In this document: in pieces, positions 13,416 to 26,493 of the stretch
How positions within the stretch are numbered: position 1 is the first letter of the stretch
Layout: each line of letters opens with the position of its first letter
Source: Cristatella mucedo
Taxonomy: Eukaryota > Bryozoa > Phylactolaemata > Cristatellidae
Length of the DNA stretch: 64,000 nucleotides
NCBI GenBank assembly: GCA_009760855.2
Contig: WPIO01000074.1
Location: forward strand, 831,001 to 895,000
Direction of reading: 5' to 3'
Notes under the pieces: model-generated
The model's database searches: none
Seen by the model: only the letters and a program-made list of their open reading frames with translations
What the model was told of the DNA's origin: nothing
Program-made: the position numbers and the translations under genes

Positions 13416-13949
13416 ACAGCTCAGGAGTGCTGTTCCTAGCAATGGAAACTTTGAATTCCTCAACGTGGAGACATATGGGCATGCTTATTATGATGGAGCA
13501 TGTGGATACGATCCTTCCCAAAAGTCCTGTTCCACTGCTGAAAATGCACGAATCAGTCAGAGCCAGAGGTCCATGCACAGCTACTTGATCCACTAAACCG
13601 TGTGACCACAGTAGTCAATGTGGAATAGCTTTAGCTTGCTAATTAGTGCATCGTGTGTGTTAAAAGTGGAAAACGGCAGTGTAGTTGATGTGGATTTGCA
13701 GAGTTTAAAAGTAGCATTTCTAAGGACCGAAGCTGCAATTTTTTTAGCATTTTGCTGAGCACAAGCTCTCTTGTGTGTTCCCAGTCCCTATTTGTGGGTG
13801 TAAAGGAAGGATTGTCCCTCAACCGCCCGACATTGGACCGGCCATCTTCGTCCGGCGCGTTTGGCACTTTGACTGTGTTGAATTCCGTTGTGTTCCGAGT
13901 GCTCCAAGTCGTTTTCCGCTTAGCAATACGCGTACACTCATGCGCACAA

Positions 13950-14450
13950 CATTTACCTCACACCAATTCTCGCCGACCTGCATTGGCTCCCAGTCAATCA
14001 ACTCGTCGACTTCAAGGTTTTGTCACTCACTTTTAGGTCCTTTCGTTCTTTGGCTTCAGACTACCTATCAGATCTACTCCCCCACCAGGCTAAGCATAGT
14101 AAGTAGGACCTGCTTTTCGGAATCTAATCGTTTACCTATACCTCGTACGAACGTCAAATCATTTGGAGACCTCGACTTTAGTTGGTATGCTCCCAAAGCC
14201 TGGTACTCACCATCGACGTGCATCACGACATCCGCTGACTAAACCACATTTATAAAGAATCTCAAGACGCACCCGTTCGTCACGGCATTTATTTTGCCCA
14301 TGCAATTTGCTCTTTGTGTGCTTGTGCATTCTGACACTGTGCATGCTGCCACTAACCATATTTTCACTTTTACCTCGTGAGTGTCTCCCCTAAATGAGTC
14401 CTGGTGAATGTCATACATATGTACTATTATTATTATTGTTATTATTGTTA
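13950..14450 (+). mobile_element. LINE 3' fragment
   Basis: Decayed C-terminus of the local LINE (SFGDLDFSWYAPKAWYSPS; then Lys-rich FKKxLKTH equivalent) and a 3' tail of TATTATTATTATTG repeats. Confidence 0.75.
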
Positions 14451-14851
14451 ATGTCGACTTATGAGTACAGTTTTAACCCAAGTGCTGGCTTTTCAATCGA
14501 TAACTGTCATCTGAAAATATGTGACACTTTTTGTTAGCCTTGTGTGCAGTTGAGCTTTCGAATTTTTGTGTTACTTGTTGCATTAGTCAGCAGCCTGCTG
14601 ATTAGCAAAGCAGTAGTTTTACTTGTCTGAGCTTACTGGAACTTTGTGGCATGCTTCTTTTTTCAGATTTTATTGTTCTTGGGGCTGACGTGGTCAGTAG
14701 TGGGGTTCAGCTTTTGACGACCCGAAGCAGCAGCAGCAGCAAGACATGGCTACCAGCAGGTGGGTGTGTCACCTGCACAGCTCGTGGCTTGATGGCTGCA
14801 TCGCTAGTTCGTGGTAGCTTTATTTGTACACCTGCCTGAAAAAAGCTCTCC

Positions 14852-14939
<88 letters not shown>

Positions 14940-15841
14940 ATCTTTTTCTCTCTTTCTCTCTCTCTCCACTTTGCCTGATCTGAAGAGGAAGCATGCCAAT
15001 GGGTTACTGGTGGCATGCACGTGATTTTGTTATCCATAACCATGCACTGGACAAAAAGAACTTAATCAAAGCACACGCTGAGTAGCTGCAGAGCTTTTAG
15101 CTCCTGTTTAAATCTTTTATCTTAATAATCTTATATCAGTTTAGAGGATTTCTCGACGTCAGTCGAGGAGGCGGTCTTAGTTCTAGCCTTTAGGAATATA
15201 GCAGCATAAGGCAAGGTCTGCAGAGGATTTAATATCGATCATTAAAAGTCAAATGAACTCTCAAGCTTGCCAGGGCACCTGCAATGCTTGTAGCAGGCAA
15301 GTACCGATTGAGTGTTGCTCAGCACGTGGTCCTTTGTGTGCTTATTCGTTACAAGACTGTCGTGACTAAGGGCCAGAGCGATATGCTTCTGTATAGCTTC
15401 CCAATGAAGTTGTCTTGTTTATGTACTTCTATTGCAAATTTCTACATCATTCAGCGAATGCTGCTAGCCTAGAGTCTAACTAATCATCAAACTGCGATGG
15501 AGTCTTCTTTCGTGCTTAAGCACGTGTAGTTAAGTAGTGTCTAATCTCTGTACTTGCATGATGCGCACTCGTGCTTGCTCACCTAAGAGATTTACCGTGC
15601 TTATCATTAACTCGTGGTCATTTATTCACTTGCAGCGAGCTGTCAAGCGCCTATGTGGAGATTGGGTTCTATTAGGGTGTCCCCTCCCACGCGAACGAGC
15701 TATTGTCGCCAGTGTTGTTGTCATTTGTCATACATCCGGGTAGGCTAGGGTAGAGAGCCTCAGCGGCTGCATTAGCAGCGCTCCTTTTTTGAGCATGCTT
15801 GCCCGCGGTGCGTGAGCCGCTGTTCGGGTTCTTTCTTTCAG
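14451..15841. other. No gene recognised; CT microsatellite inside
   Basis: A C-run plus (CT)n array occupies 14851-14975. Otherwise only short frames; possibly intronic or upstream DNA of host gene copy B. Confidence 0.4.
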
Positions 15842-16911
15842 CTCCAATCCCATCGCCGGCGAGCAGTCGGTGCGTGACTACTCCGTCCAGGCAGCAGACA
15901 AGTCTTGCTGCAAGGACATTGTTGGCACTGCTGCTGCTGCTGATGCTGATGAAAACCAGGTCGCCAGGCCGAGAGGCGACGACAGCAGCGGCGGTCAGCC
16001 GCCCGACCCGCCGCTTCCGACACAAGTGACCGACCATGGCTCGGACCGCAACGCCGAGCTCGCTGCCAAGCTCAAGCTTGAGCAGCTGCTGAGCAGCCGC
16101 GACGCCGAGCTCGCTGCTGTCCGCTCCCAGCTCGAGCAGCAGCAGCAGCGGAGCGTAGAGCTCGAGGCTTCGAGCAAGCAGAAAACGGCCGAGCTGAGCG
16201 ACCGCAACGTCGCGCTTCGCGCCGAGCTCGAGCTGCAGCAGCGGCGGAGCGTAGAGCTCAAGGCGAAGCTCGACGAGCTGAGCGTGCTGCTCGCACAGGC
16301 CGACGAGCAGCGGCTGCACGACGCAGCGGAGCTGCAAGCGTGCCGCGAGATCTTGGCCGCGAAGGAGCGTGTGCTTGCCGACAGTCGAGAGGCCAAGAGT
16401 AACGTGGACTACGAGCTCAAGATGCTGCGCACCGAGTGCGACCGAATCCGTGGCGCCGGCAGCGGAGGGCAGCAGCAGGCATCGATGATGCCTGCCTTGG
16501 CAGCGGGTCTCCAGACGGATGCTGCTCAAGCAGCTGCTGCGGCAGGCCGAAAGGTGGCAGCTGCAGCATCTGCAGCTGCTTATGCCTCGGCGACACAAGT
16601 ATATAAGCCCCTCAGTCCGAAGTCTGATGACGTGGCATCGATGCATCGTCCCGTATTGTCCCGGCAGCTGCCGCCCGGTGTCCGCAGCCCAGCTGGTCAA
16701 GCGACGCATGGACGCGGCAGAGGCAACGGCAGTCTTGCAGCGGCGTCACCAGTAGGTGCTGCCGTGCCTGACTTCTCCTTCAGCAGCAGCAGCAGCAGAA
16801 GAAAAGAACTGGAGCAAGAACGTGCAGAACCTGCCGTCAGCATCAGCAGCAGCAGTGCCCGTGAAGCAGCAGCAGCATTCGAAGCCAGAGGCCAAGTGAG
16901 CAGCCTTGCAG
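15842..16911 (+). CDS. Host gene copy B, coiled-coil exon
   Basis: A strong acceptor (GGTTCTTTCTTTCAG) precedes 15842. The frame is then open through a Gly/Ser/Asp-rich start, a coiled coil (about 16040-16430; AELAAVRSQLEQQQQRS) and an Ala/Gln/Ser-rich linker, to a CAG/GTGAGG donor at 16911/16912 in phase 1. It is highly similar to 1760-2594 from the coiled coil onward, while the N-terminal 60 residues differ. Start codon and upstream exons are not seen. Confidence 0.6.
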
Positions 16912-17343
16912 GTGAGGTCACGGTTGATGCAGTCAAGGTCAGTGGGGGTCAGGCTCGATTCGTGCCAAGCTGTTGTTGGAGGGCTGATGCTATCTATGGA
17001 AGCCCGCCCACTAACGCCTACTGTCAGAGAAAATGTGCAAATGTGCTATTGAGGTAGTGCTACCATGATAAAGCTAATATCAGTCGAATTTCAACTTGGT
17101 GAGTGCATGGTGCAGATATATATTGGCAAATTAGTAAATCAGCTAATCAGCAAATCGTACAATCATATTATGAAAGTGTCAATGTAATTGTGACATCAGA
17201 GACCGACAAACAGACTAATTAACACACCTAGCTTATTTGTCATTGTGACAGTTTTTGGAGACGATTACACCTCATTCATTTTTACCTGAGACTTTGAAGT
17301 TCAGTTCCATTATTCACATAAATGAGCTGGCTTCTTGCTTTAG
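16912..17343 (+). other. Intron of host gene copy B
   Basis: 432 bp, GTGAGG to TTGCTTTAG, phase 1 on both sides. The final 120 bases match the intron end of copy A, but the central part lacks the GT array and has AT-rich unique sequence instead. Confidence 0.65.
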
Positions 17344-18458
17344 ACGATCCTGCCAGCGCCGTCCGTGACGAGTCCGCCATCTCTGCTGCTGCTGCAGCCG
17401 TCGCCATGCCGAGCACTGTCAGACAGAGGACGACACTGTCTCTTGGTCTGCACGCAAGAGGTGAGCAGCAGCAGTTCGAGTGGTCAGCAGCAGAAGACGG
17501 ACGAAGGTTTAGTGCTCGGCTCAGCCTCTCGCGGCACATAAATGCGAGCACGAAGATCATCGATGTTGCTGTGACGAGCGATGGCTACGTGATCTTTGCC
17601 ACACAGAAAGGCATCCACGTACACCAGCTCAGTACAGCACGAGTAGTGCAGACGGTTGATCGGACGAGCTCCTACAAGTGTGTGGTTGCCATAGGCCAAC
17701 AGCGGCATTACATGAGTAGCAGCGAGCAGTCATCGCCTGCTGCCAGCATCGCCTTGGTCGCTGGCAACAAGTCTAAGAAGCAAGTGGAAGTGCTGTCCTA
17801 TCTCCATGGCGACTTGCGCCGAGTCCTGTCTCTTAGCCGAGTCCTGTTGGAGGACAACGTGCCGTGGTGCCTGGCTGTGGATCGCTGCGAGACCCGTGTG
17901 GCCGTGGGCAGTGGCCGCAGCTTTCATATCCTGTCTCTGAATGGCCGCCCCGGTGATCGCCTTAGCCTGCGGTTGAAATTCACCGTCTCCGCGCTGGCAT
18001 TTAGCGATGCTGTTCTGGTGGTCGGGTCGAGCGAGGAGTTCGAGGGAGCGTACGCCCTCGAGGGCCGCAGCAAGGCCGATCCGAGCAAAGCCGATCCGGA
18101 CTGGAGTCGTATGCTGGCGAGCGCCGTGTGCGCTCTGCACTGCGACCCTCACGACAACTGCTACGTGCTGCTGGCGCGCAGCACAGTGGTGCTCGTACTT
18201 TCTGCTTCGACTGGGGACGACCTGGCCGAGATCGCCCTTCAGTGTGATCCCCTTTATCCGCTGGCCTTCACCTTCGATGCCGACTGCCACAGGCTGGCCG
18301 TGCTGCTGAGCGACAAGCAGACGACGGCTCTCTTTGAGGTAGGGTGGCGGCCCTCGCGTGCTGCTGCTGCCGGATGCTTCCCTACTGTGCGTCCGAGCGA
18401 TCCGTGCGCTAGGTCCGTAGGCGTGGCGTGTTGCCCTCGTGTCTCCAGGCAGCGATGA
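17344..18458 (+). CDS. Host gene copy B, propeller-like exon
   Basis: Nearly identical to 3049-4043: only a handful of residue changes (for example Pro to Ser near the start, Ala to Thr and Trp to Arg late in the exon). A candidate donor GAG/GTAGGG lies at 18338/18339. Beyond it the two copies diverge in the reading frame: this copy runs on to 18456, copy A stops at 4116. The frame-preserving similarity suggests both copies were under selection until recently or that the duplication is young. Confidence 0.6.
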
Positions 18459-19198
18459 CTGCTCGATGCGCCGACCACTGCTGTCTTTGTGCCCGGTCGC
18501 TCGACGAGCCTGACCCCTGAAGACCTGTCGCGCAGACCTGCGCTCGACTCTGTGACAGCGAGACTCGGCGAGTGCCTCCCGACGTCCAGGCTGCTTTGTT
18601 GGCATGCCTGGGGCGCACCTGCTTGGGGGACCTTCTGAGTGCTTGCTCGCAGGCGCCAAAGTCGTGTTTGCCGTTCCAGTTTCGAGGAGGCCTCGACGAG
18701 CAGTGATGTGAGGAGAGTGACATCCAGCCTTCTGCCTCGCCCTGCAGGCACAACGGCCAGGTAACCGACTGATGAAGGACTCACGAGCAGAGAATCGCTC
18801 CATCACTCGCACTGCGACATGCCAGCCACCAGTCAGCAGCTGCTGCCACTGCCGCGACTGCAGCAGGAGCTGCTGTTGCCGCCACCACGCTGCACCTTGT
18901 GGCACTTTTCAGCCAACATGGTGGAGAGGACAGAAACCAATGACTCTGCAGGCTGTCCAGCCTGTGCCCACTCGGATGTGCTGCCTTGCGTCTCGCCCAG
19001 GGACACGCCTCGTACTTCTGCTCTTGCTCTGCTGCTGGCTTTAGCCTGCCTCACGTTGGCCACAGGCTACATTAGTACAGTGCGCCTCCCCTCAACCGCC
19101 GTGCCACCCACCCTTTTTGCCTCATGCTTTCCTCGTGCGGTTCAAGTAGCACATAGTAGCTTTATTTGGAAGACGAATCGCTGAGATGGTCGACGGCT

Positions 19199-19260
<62 letters not shown>
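19199..19260. repeat. (GA)n microsatellite
   Basis: Duplicate counterpart of 4917-4970. Confidence 0.95.
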
Positions 19261-20124
19261 CGATTATCTGCTATTATTTGTCTCGTGTTTCAATGCATTT
19301 AGTTTAGCAAGCAGTTTAGGAAGCAGTTCCTTTATTGCCAATGCAAGCAGTGGTGATAGCAATAAAGGCCCTTCTGTTGCTGTACAAAAGAAGCTGTTAA
19401 ATGAGCAAGTATTTGTTTAGCAAGAAAACGGCCCCTGAGAGGCCAGCCCATAAGTTTCTGATGGCTTTTACCCGGCTGCCTCTTTGTACGATTATAACGA
19501 TACTGTGCTTAATGAGGTACCTGTGGGTGCTGTACTGTAATGCATGCACACCGGTTGCCCTCCCTCACTAGTCTCGCAGTGAAGCCAGTAGTGTGAGTGT
19601 GCCGCCACAGCCAACTTATGGTCTGGGTAAGTTGCGCACCCATCGGCTCACGATCACATTAGCTCTGCATGCTGCCTACCATTCAATACTAGCGAGATGC
19701 AGCGATCTGCTCGCCGAGGCCCATCCTCTTTTCTTGTACTCCAGTGTGAGATGGACGCCAACCGTTCATAGAGTTCATTTTTCAGTGACTGCTTTTCTTT
19801 GCTTTTTCTTTTCTTACGTATTGCACTACACTGCATTAAACGTGCAGCAACATTATTTTAAATGATCGACGAAGGCACAATCGAGGGCAGTGTACGGCAA
19901 TCGACGGCAATGGCCCGGCCTCTACCACAATCTGTTTCAAATTTGCTGGAAATAGGCCCAAAGCAGTGCACAGGCTCGTTCATATAGCTCTCGCCTCGTC
20001 GCTAGGTCGGCTTGGAACAAACGTGGCAAGGCTGCTTTTGCTCAAGGACCTGATTGGTAGGTCCAGCAAGTAGGTCTGGCTCGATCACGAGGCTCGGGTG
20101 CAGGGGGTGCCCTTGCAGAGCATG

Positions 20125-20560
20125 CTCGTGCGTTCGCTCGGGTTTGTTTGAGCTCGAGACCTCGAGAGCCAGCGTCGGCTGGCTCTCGAGCCAAGAGTCA
20201 CGTGGACTCCAAACCGAAGATGCTGGGCGCCGAGTGAGACCCTATCCGTGACGCCGGCGCCGGAGGAGGGCAGCTACCGTCGTGGCCGCGGCACTGTTGC
20301 CACTGGGTCGTGCGACCCAACCACCCCCCCCCCCCCCTCCGAACCACTGCTGCTCTGGCTGGCTCCAATGGCCGTACGCCGGGTTGTGGTAGTCAAACCG
20401 AAGTGGCTGCTGCCGTGCATGCCACCGTGCCTACGGCTCCCGTTCGCCTCCTAGGCCTTTCATACCACAAGGGCAGGGCAGAGGCAGTCCTTCGCAGATA
20501 ATCGCCAGTGGGTGCCGTCGGGCCGGCCACCACTGGCACTTCTGTAGGGCAAAAATACCG
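20125..20560 (+). pseudogene. Third, decayed copy of the coiled-coil exon
   Basis: Segments such as CACGTGGACTCCAAACCGAAGATGCTG with GCGCCGAGTGAGACC parallel the coiled-coil end of copies A and B (AACGTGGACTACGAGCTCAAGATGCTG, GCACCGAGTGCGACC), including a Cys codon turned into TGA. A later stretch (GGGCAGAGGCAGTCCTTCGCAG, GTGGGTGCCGTCGGGCC) parallels the linker. A C-run at 20323-20338 interrupts it. No propeller exon is seen downstream. Confidence 0.5.
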
Positions 20561-20599
20561 ATTGGTAGCACCAGCTGAGCCGGTGCAACTGCACAGCGA

Positions 20600-21590
20600 C
20601 TGTCGTTGGCCAAGAGAGTGCTGCAGGTAAGCCCCTCTTAGAGAGTAGCTGCGTCTGCTGTGAATAATTTGTACATAATGTGAATTGAGCATTCCCAAGT
20701 GATTGACCAAGTTGATAGCAAAAGATTTGCACAGTGCCCCGAGAGCATCTCTTTCTAGTCGCTTTACATGTTCTGGAAAGGCATCTTTTAATTTGTTAAC
20801 TGAAAGGTTCTGCAGATACATTGACGTTTCGACTATGATTTACTATTCGACTATGAAATCTAGTACAGTATCTACCATTATGGTAGAGTTGGACTCGAAA
20901 TTTATCAAAAGCCTTGGCAATGGGCTCATTGACAGTTTAGTGAGCAGTAGCTTCCTGCCTGCAGCACTTTTTCTGCCTGCAGCAGCCCCCCATGGCAGTT
21001 TGGGCCCCTGTGGCAAAATGGCCACCGATGCTTTCCCTGTAAAAGAAATTCATCATATATAAATCGCAGAGGCCTTGTCAGGGATATGTCAGAGGTGGTC
21101 AAGTCATTGACCTTTCCCCATCTGACTAAATCAAATTATAAGATGAATTAAGGGGCATGCTAAATAGCCAGGATCATTCGTTCTAAATTGACAGCTAAAT
21201 GCTTGCAATAATTACTAGCAAGCAGGCATGTTTGGAACCGTTCACGAGGACAACACTCTCGGCTTTAGTGGACAATGGTCAGTTCGGCTGTGCTTGCCAG
21301 TCAATGCGTTTAGGCTCAATAGATCAGATTTGTTCTTGTCGGCTTGAATGTGCACATCTGTCAGGCTCTTTGATGTCATTGTCCTGCAGTCGGCGTCCTC
21401 TGCAAATTGCCCATCCACTTCTTCACGTGACCGAGTAGCAAGCCGATAAAATTCGTCGCCTGCAAAGCTCTTTCCATAGCATCGTGAGGGGCCGTGAACC
21501 CTAGACACTGACTCACTGACGATTGTTTCGCTAGAAATGAAGGCTTATTGAGCTGACCGAGTAGAAAGTGCCCTGCTCGTCCCAAAGTCA
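20600..21590. other. No gene recognised
   Basis: Short frames only, and no recognised repeat family. The unit-based satellite begins at its right edge. Confidence 0.4.
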
Positions 21591-21594
21591 AGAC

Positions 21595-22545
21595 ATGCTA
21601 CATTTTGATGCACAGGGCAAGGCCTGCTCCATTATTATGCAGGGGACAGGGCATGCTACATTTTGATGTGAAGGGCAAGGCCTGCTCCAGCATTATGCAG
21701 GGGACAGGACATGCTATATGAGGATGCATTGAGAAAGATATGCTAAAAATATTGATGCATGGGGCAAGATCTGCTAAATGTGAACAACGATGGCAGCAAC
21801 TGCTACATTTAAATGCAGGGGGCAAGACCTGCTACGTTTTAATCCTAGGAAAAATCATGTATACGTTGAAACCGGTAGAAATACCACAACTTTTATCCTC
21901 GGGTGAGTCTGCTTAATTTTGAAGCCAGGAGCAAGACCTGCTAAATCTGTATGCTCTGAAAAAGGCCACTTACAGCTTAATGCAGGGGTAACAATGTGCT
22001 ATCCTGGAATAGTGGGGAAAAGACCTAGTAAATTTGCATGAGGGTGGCAAGACCGGTAAAGTTTCATGGACACACGGTGCACTACTAAATTTTATTGTAT
22101 GGAGGGACCCCTGCCAAATTTGGATGTCCAGACCAAGGCCTGCTACAGCATGATATAAAAGACAAGACGTGCAATATTTTGATGCATTAGAAAATACATT
22201 CTAAATTTTGATGCCTGATGAAATACCTGCTACAATTTAAGCTGCTACATTTCGATGCACGAAGCAAGACCTGCTAAAGTGTGGTGAATAAGGGCAGCAC
22301 CGGCTGCAGCATTATGCAGGGGACAGGACGTGCTATATCTGGATGCATTGAGAAAGATATGCTAAATATGGATGAATGGGGCAAGACGTGTTAGATTCTA
22401 ATACTTATGAAACTCGGCTAAATTTTGATACAGAAGCATCACGTGCTAAATGTTGATGCACAGGGCACGGTCTGCTACAGCTTGATGGAGGGACAAGAAT
22501 GCTATATTTTGATGCATGGGAAGGACATATTAAATCTGTGTGCAT
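21595..22545. repeat. Degenerate satellite, units of about 32 bp, block 1
   Basis: Alternating half-repeats of the type GCAAGACCTGCTAAATTTTGATGCATGGG and GGACAGGACATGCTATATT recur roughly every 30-33 bases with substantial divergence and no coding potential. Confidence 0.75.
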
Positions 22546-22559
22546 AAATAAATAAATTC

Positions 22560-22730
22560 TTGCTGATTTAACAGCCTCTTTTGTATAGCGACAGGAGAGC
22601 CTTTACGGCTATCACCACCACTTGCGGTGGCGACAAGGGATCGCCCATCGCAGGAATCTAACCCACGACCTCGGGATCGAATTCGTGAAAAGCAACCGCA
22701 TTAAATAGTGCGCCATCACGGCTCACCTCC
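22560..22730 (-). mobile_element. tRNA-derived SINE, family 2
   Basis: Minus-strand copy interrupting the satellite: AACAGCCTCTTTTGTATAGCG ... GGTGGCGACAAGGGATCGCC ... GAAAAGCAACCGC. Confidence 0.7.
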
Positions 22731-23299
22731 TTCACCTTCAGACAGTAGCACAAGGGGAAAACTTGTTCCACACAAGTCGCGGGAGGCCAGCCAAGCCGAG
22801 TGCAGCCGACGAGAGCTGCTGACGACCACCGCCGGACGTGAGTAGAAGATGCCTCGGGTCTGACGCCGGCGCTGAACTCCGAGTTCGCGAAGGCAGAAAG
22901 CGAAAAGCCGCGGTCGGCTATTCAAAAGCCTCGATATGAGCAGCGGCAGAAGAGCCTTGGCGGGCTGCTGCCGCCTGCAGCTTGCTGTGGGCGCTAAACG
23001 GCCGCCTGCTGCCGGACTCAAAGGACGCGAGGTCAGGCTCGTGCAGTGCTATCTATAACGATTCATTTCATTTTTTCATTTATATCGCTTTAGCCCTGGG
23101 CTAAGAACTAAGGTACGTTGCTCTAGGGCTACTGTGCAATCGCAAAACTGCGTCAGAGTCTTGGGTTTCGATGTAATAAAGCGAGATCAATCGCTTGACT
23201 TTTTTTGGGGGTGTTTGAATTGATTGGGGACATCCTAACAGAGTAACGAAAGTAGCTGGCATAGGAAAACAGTAGCAGCCAGAATAAAAATTAAATTAA
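22731..23299. other. GC-rich then AT-rich DNA, no gene recognised
   Basis: Contains a minus-strand 101-codon frame (23021-22716) without domain; probably chance. Confidence 0.4.
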
Positions 23300-23462
23300 A
23301 ATTAAATACTAGCTGGTTTAGCAGCCTCTTTTGTATAGCGACAGGAGAGCCTTGACGGCTATTACCGCCGCTTTCGGTGGCGATACAGGATCGCTCACCA
23401 CGGGATTCGAAACCACGACATCGGCAACAGGTCTTGAAAAGCAACCGCCTTACCTAGTGTGC
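23300..23462 (-). mobile_element. tRNA-derived SINE, family 2
   Basis: Second minus-strand copy inside the satellite, very similar to 22560-22730, suggesting insertion of related SINEs or local duplication. Confidence 0.7.
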
Positions 23463-24290
23463 CATGCATGGTGCAAGACCTGTTAAATGTTAATCCTGGG
23501 GAAATCAGCAGACTTTTGATGCACGGAGCAACACCTGCTAAATCTTGATGGCAGGCTAAAGCCTGCTGCAGCTTAATGAAGGTAACAATGGTGACATATT
23601 TTGATGCATGAATTAGGACATGCTAAATTTCTATAACTGGGCGATGCCTGCTAAATTTCTATGCGCGAAGGAAGGCATGCTAAATTGTAATGTGCAGGGC
23701 AAGGCCTGCTATAGCTCGATGCAGGGTACAGGACATGCTATACCTGGATGCATGAAGAAAGATATGCTTACTTCTGATGCATGGGGCAAGACTTGCTAAA
23801 TATGAATGCAGAAGGCTAAGGCCTGCTACCTACAGCTTGAAGCGCAGGCCAAGAGACACGTATTTTGATGCATGGTAAAACAGTCGTGCTAACTTATGAT
23901 GCATGGGGCAAGACATGCAAAAATCTTGCCTGGTGGAATTCTGCTAACTTTCAATGTACAGAGCAAGGCCTGCTACAGCTTCAAGCTGGGGACAGGACAT
24001 GCAACATTTTGATGCACGGGGAAAGACATGCTGAATTTTTATTCATGGGGCAAATATGCTACATTTTAATTCCCAGAGAAATCTTCAAAATTGTAATGAA
24101 CGGAGCAAGGCAGGCTAACTTTTGATGAACAGGCCAAGCTCTGCTACAGCTTGATGCAGAAGACAAGACATGATATATATCTCGATACATTGGAAAAGAC
24201 ATACTAAATTTTGATGCATGATGAAAGATCTACATTTTAATAGGATAAGACGTGCTAATCTTAAAGGCATAGGGCATGATCTTACATAAA
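23463..24290. repeat. Degenerate satellite, units of about 32 bp, block 2
   Basis: Same units as 21595-22545 (GATGCATGGGGCAAGACTTGCTAAAT and related). Confidence 0.75.
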
Positions 24291-25040
24291 ATTCGAAGGG
24301 CTAACGTTCACAATCGGCTCTGCCAGCATATTTTCTGTTGAATGTGCACGAAATCTAGCTGTCATGTTCGAAAGGGGTCTCTCATTAGACGACCAAGTCA
24401 GCTGCACAGTCAAGTCTGCATCCTTTCAGCTACATAACTACTAAAATTTGGGCTTGTTTAGACAGGCATACCACGTCTCAATTGGTCCAAGCATTTGTGA
24501 CATCCCGTCTTGACTTGTGTAACTCACTGCTTGCTGGTCTACCGGCCTGTGCACTCAGGGGCTTACAGCTGGTGCAAAACTCTGCAGCTAGGCTTGTCTG
24601 TCATGAGCAGCGCAGTTGCCACACCGCACCACTTCTCACCGACCTGCACTGGCTCCAAGTCAATGAACGCATCAATTTCAAGGTTTTGTCACTCTTTTTC
24701 AGGCCCCTTCATTCTTAGTTCCCAGCCTTCCTGACTTGACCACATTTAAAAAGAAACTAAAAACACAACTATTTATCACACCATTTACTGGGACCATGTG
24801 ATTCATCCTTTATGTGCCTATGCGTGCTGATGCTATGCCTGCTGCCACTAACCACTATTTGCAAGCCGATCCTGTGCATGTCTCTGCAAACTATGGTATT
24901 CTTGCTGTATATCGAGCACGATACCACTAACCGTTCGATAGTGCATCCTTTGCAGCAAATGTAAAGTGCCGAAAAATAGATTGAGTTTTCTGAAGGTGCT
25001 TTATCGAATGCATTGTTGTTATTATCATTGTTATTACTCG
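24291..25040 (+). mobile_element. LINE 3' fragment
   Basis: Matches the local LINE from the TIGSAS segment of the RT C-terminal domain (compare 8860-9250), through SRLDLCNSLLAGLPACALRGLQLVQNSAARL, to a 3' tail (CTTTATCGAATGCATTGTTGTTATTAT). Confidence 0.85.
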
Positions 25041-26277
25041 TAAAATTTATCATACAATCGAATATGTGTTTAGGGTACCTTTTGTAAGACAAATATGTTA
25101 GAACTCCGATCGGAAGTCCTGACGACTTCCGCAGGAAAATGGTTATGCAAACCATTTATAACCCGGGTGTAAGCCGAATGCAACAAATCTACCAACACAA
25201 AATTTACCGATCTCTGCATCGTATGCAACTTGCATGGCAACTTGTTGAACCTTGGTAGATTGCGATACAAGCTTGAAGCTTGTTGAGATGCATTCTTGTG
25301 ACTTTTATACAGCTTCATTTCCAGGTTCGGTTGGTGCCTTGTAAATTCCATAACTCGGCTAATACTTCGGGTAATGGAGTGAAATTTTAAATGCGATTTT
25401 AGCTCTGCTTGTTTTGCACGAGTCTGGATATTTTTTTATTTCGGCCTTATACATTTTGCTCTGTATATCCACGATTGCGGAAAATAACGCTGCAGGAGGT
25501 TTGATGACGACAGGGTACAATATGTCGGCTACAGATAAGACCCAAGAGAAACTGCGGTGTTTCCCTGAAGGTTCATATTGAGGATGCCATTACCGCAAAC
25601 TGCCGTGAAAGAGCCAAGGGCGGCCGGCAGACGAGACACGCGACAGGGCAGTGCCTGTCGCTAGAGTTCGGAGGGAGAACGCAAACGGTCAAGCAACCGT
25701 CAATGAGGAAGCTCAAGCCTTTATACGGAAAGTTGGCGGCAAACTTTTCCCCCTCCCCACCGGCTTCGACGCCGCCGGCACTAGCAGACCGGGCTCCCGT
25801 TCGCAGAGCGTTCCCTTTTGCAGCTCGATCGGCACTCAAGAGCTGGTCTCGGAAACGAACGCGATAGCCTCACTCGCTCTGTCACGAGGATACGACGCGT
25901 CTCTTTTTTCGCCGGCTCGCGAGGTCGCGAGGCTGCTACGAGAGCGGCTGCTTCAGCGCTCGCTAGCTCCTGCTTCGTGCCTACGCCGCCCGGTACGCCC
26001 TCGCCCATCGCTGAGTTCCTCGAGTGCTAGGACTCGCTAGGCTTGAAAGATCGGAATTCGGACAAAGAGCTCTTTGCGCTCGCTCGGATTCAGCAGAGCG
26101 GCCACAGGCGGAGCTAGCGGATACGGCGTTAGAGGCGGCGTCTGCGACAGACAGCGTTGTAACTTTGCGGCCACGTCATGGCACCGAAGCCGCAAACATT
26201 ACGCCAGCCACTTACGCCAGCATGTTGAAGCTGATGGCGGCACCGTAGCTCGACCGAACGATGCGATGTCTGAGGGC

Positions 26278-26369
<92 letters not shown>

Positions 26370-26457
26370 GGAGAGAGAGGGAGGGAGAGAGAAGGAGAGA
26401 AAGAGTCAGAGGGGGGAGAGAGAGAGAGGGGGAGAGAGAGAGGGGGAGAGAGAGAGG

Positions 26458-26493
<36 letters not shown>

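Larger units (their letters stand above)
16075..19795 (+). repeat. Segmental duplication, copy B
   Basis: Direct copy of about 1765-5790, offset by roughly 14.3 kb. The intervening 10 kb holds LINE, minisatellite and SINE DNA. Confidence 0.85.
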
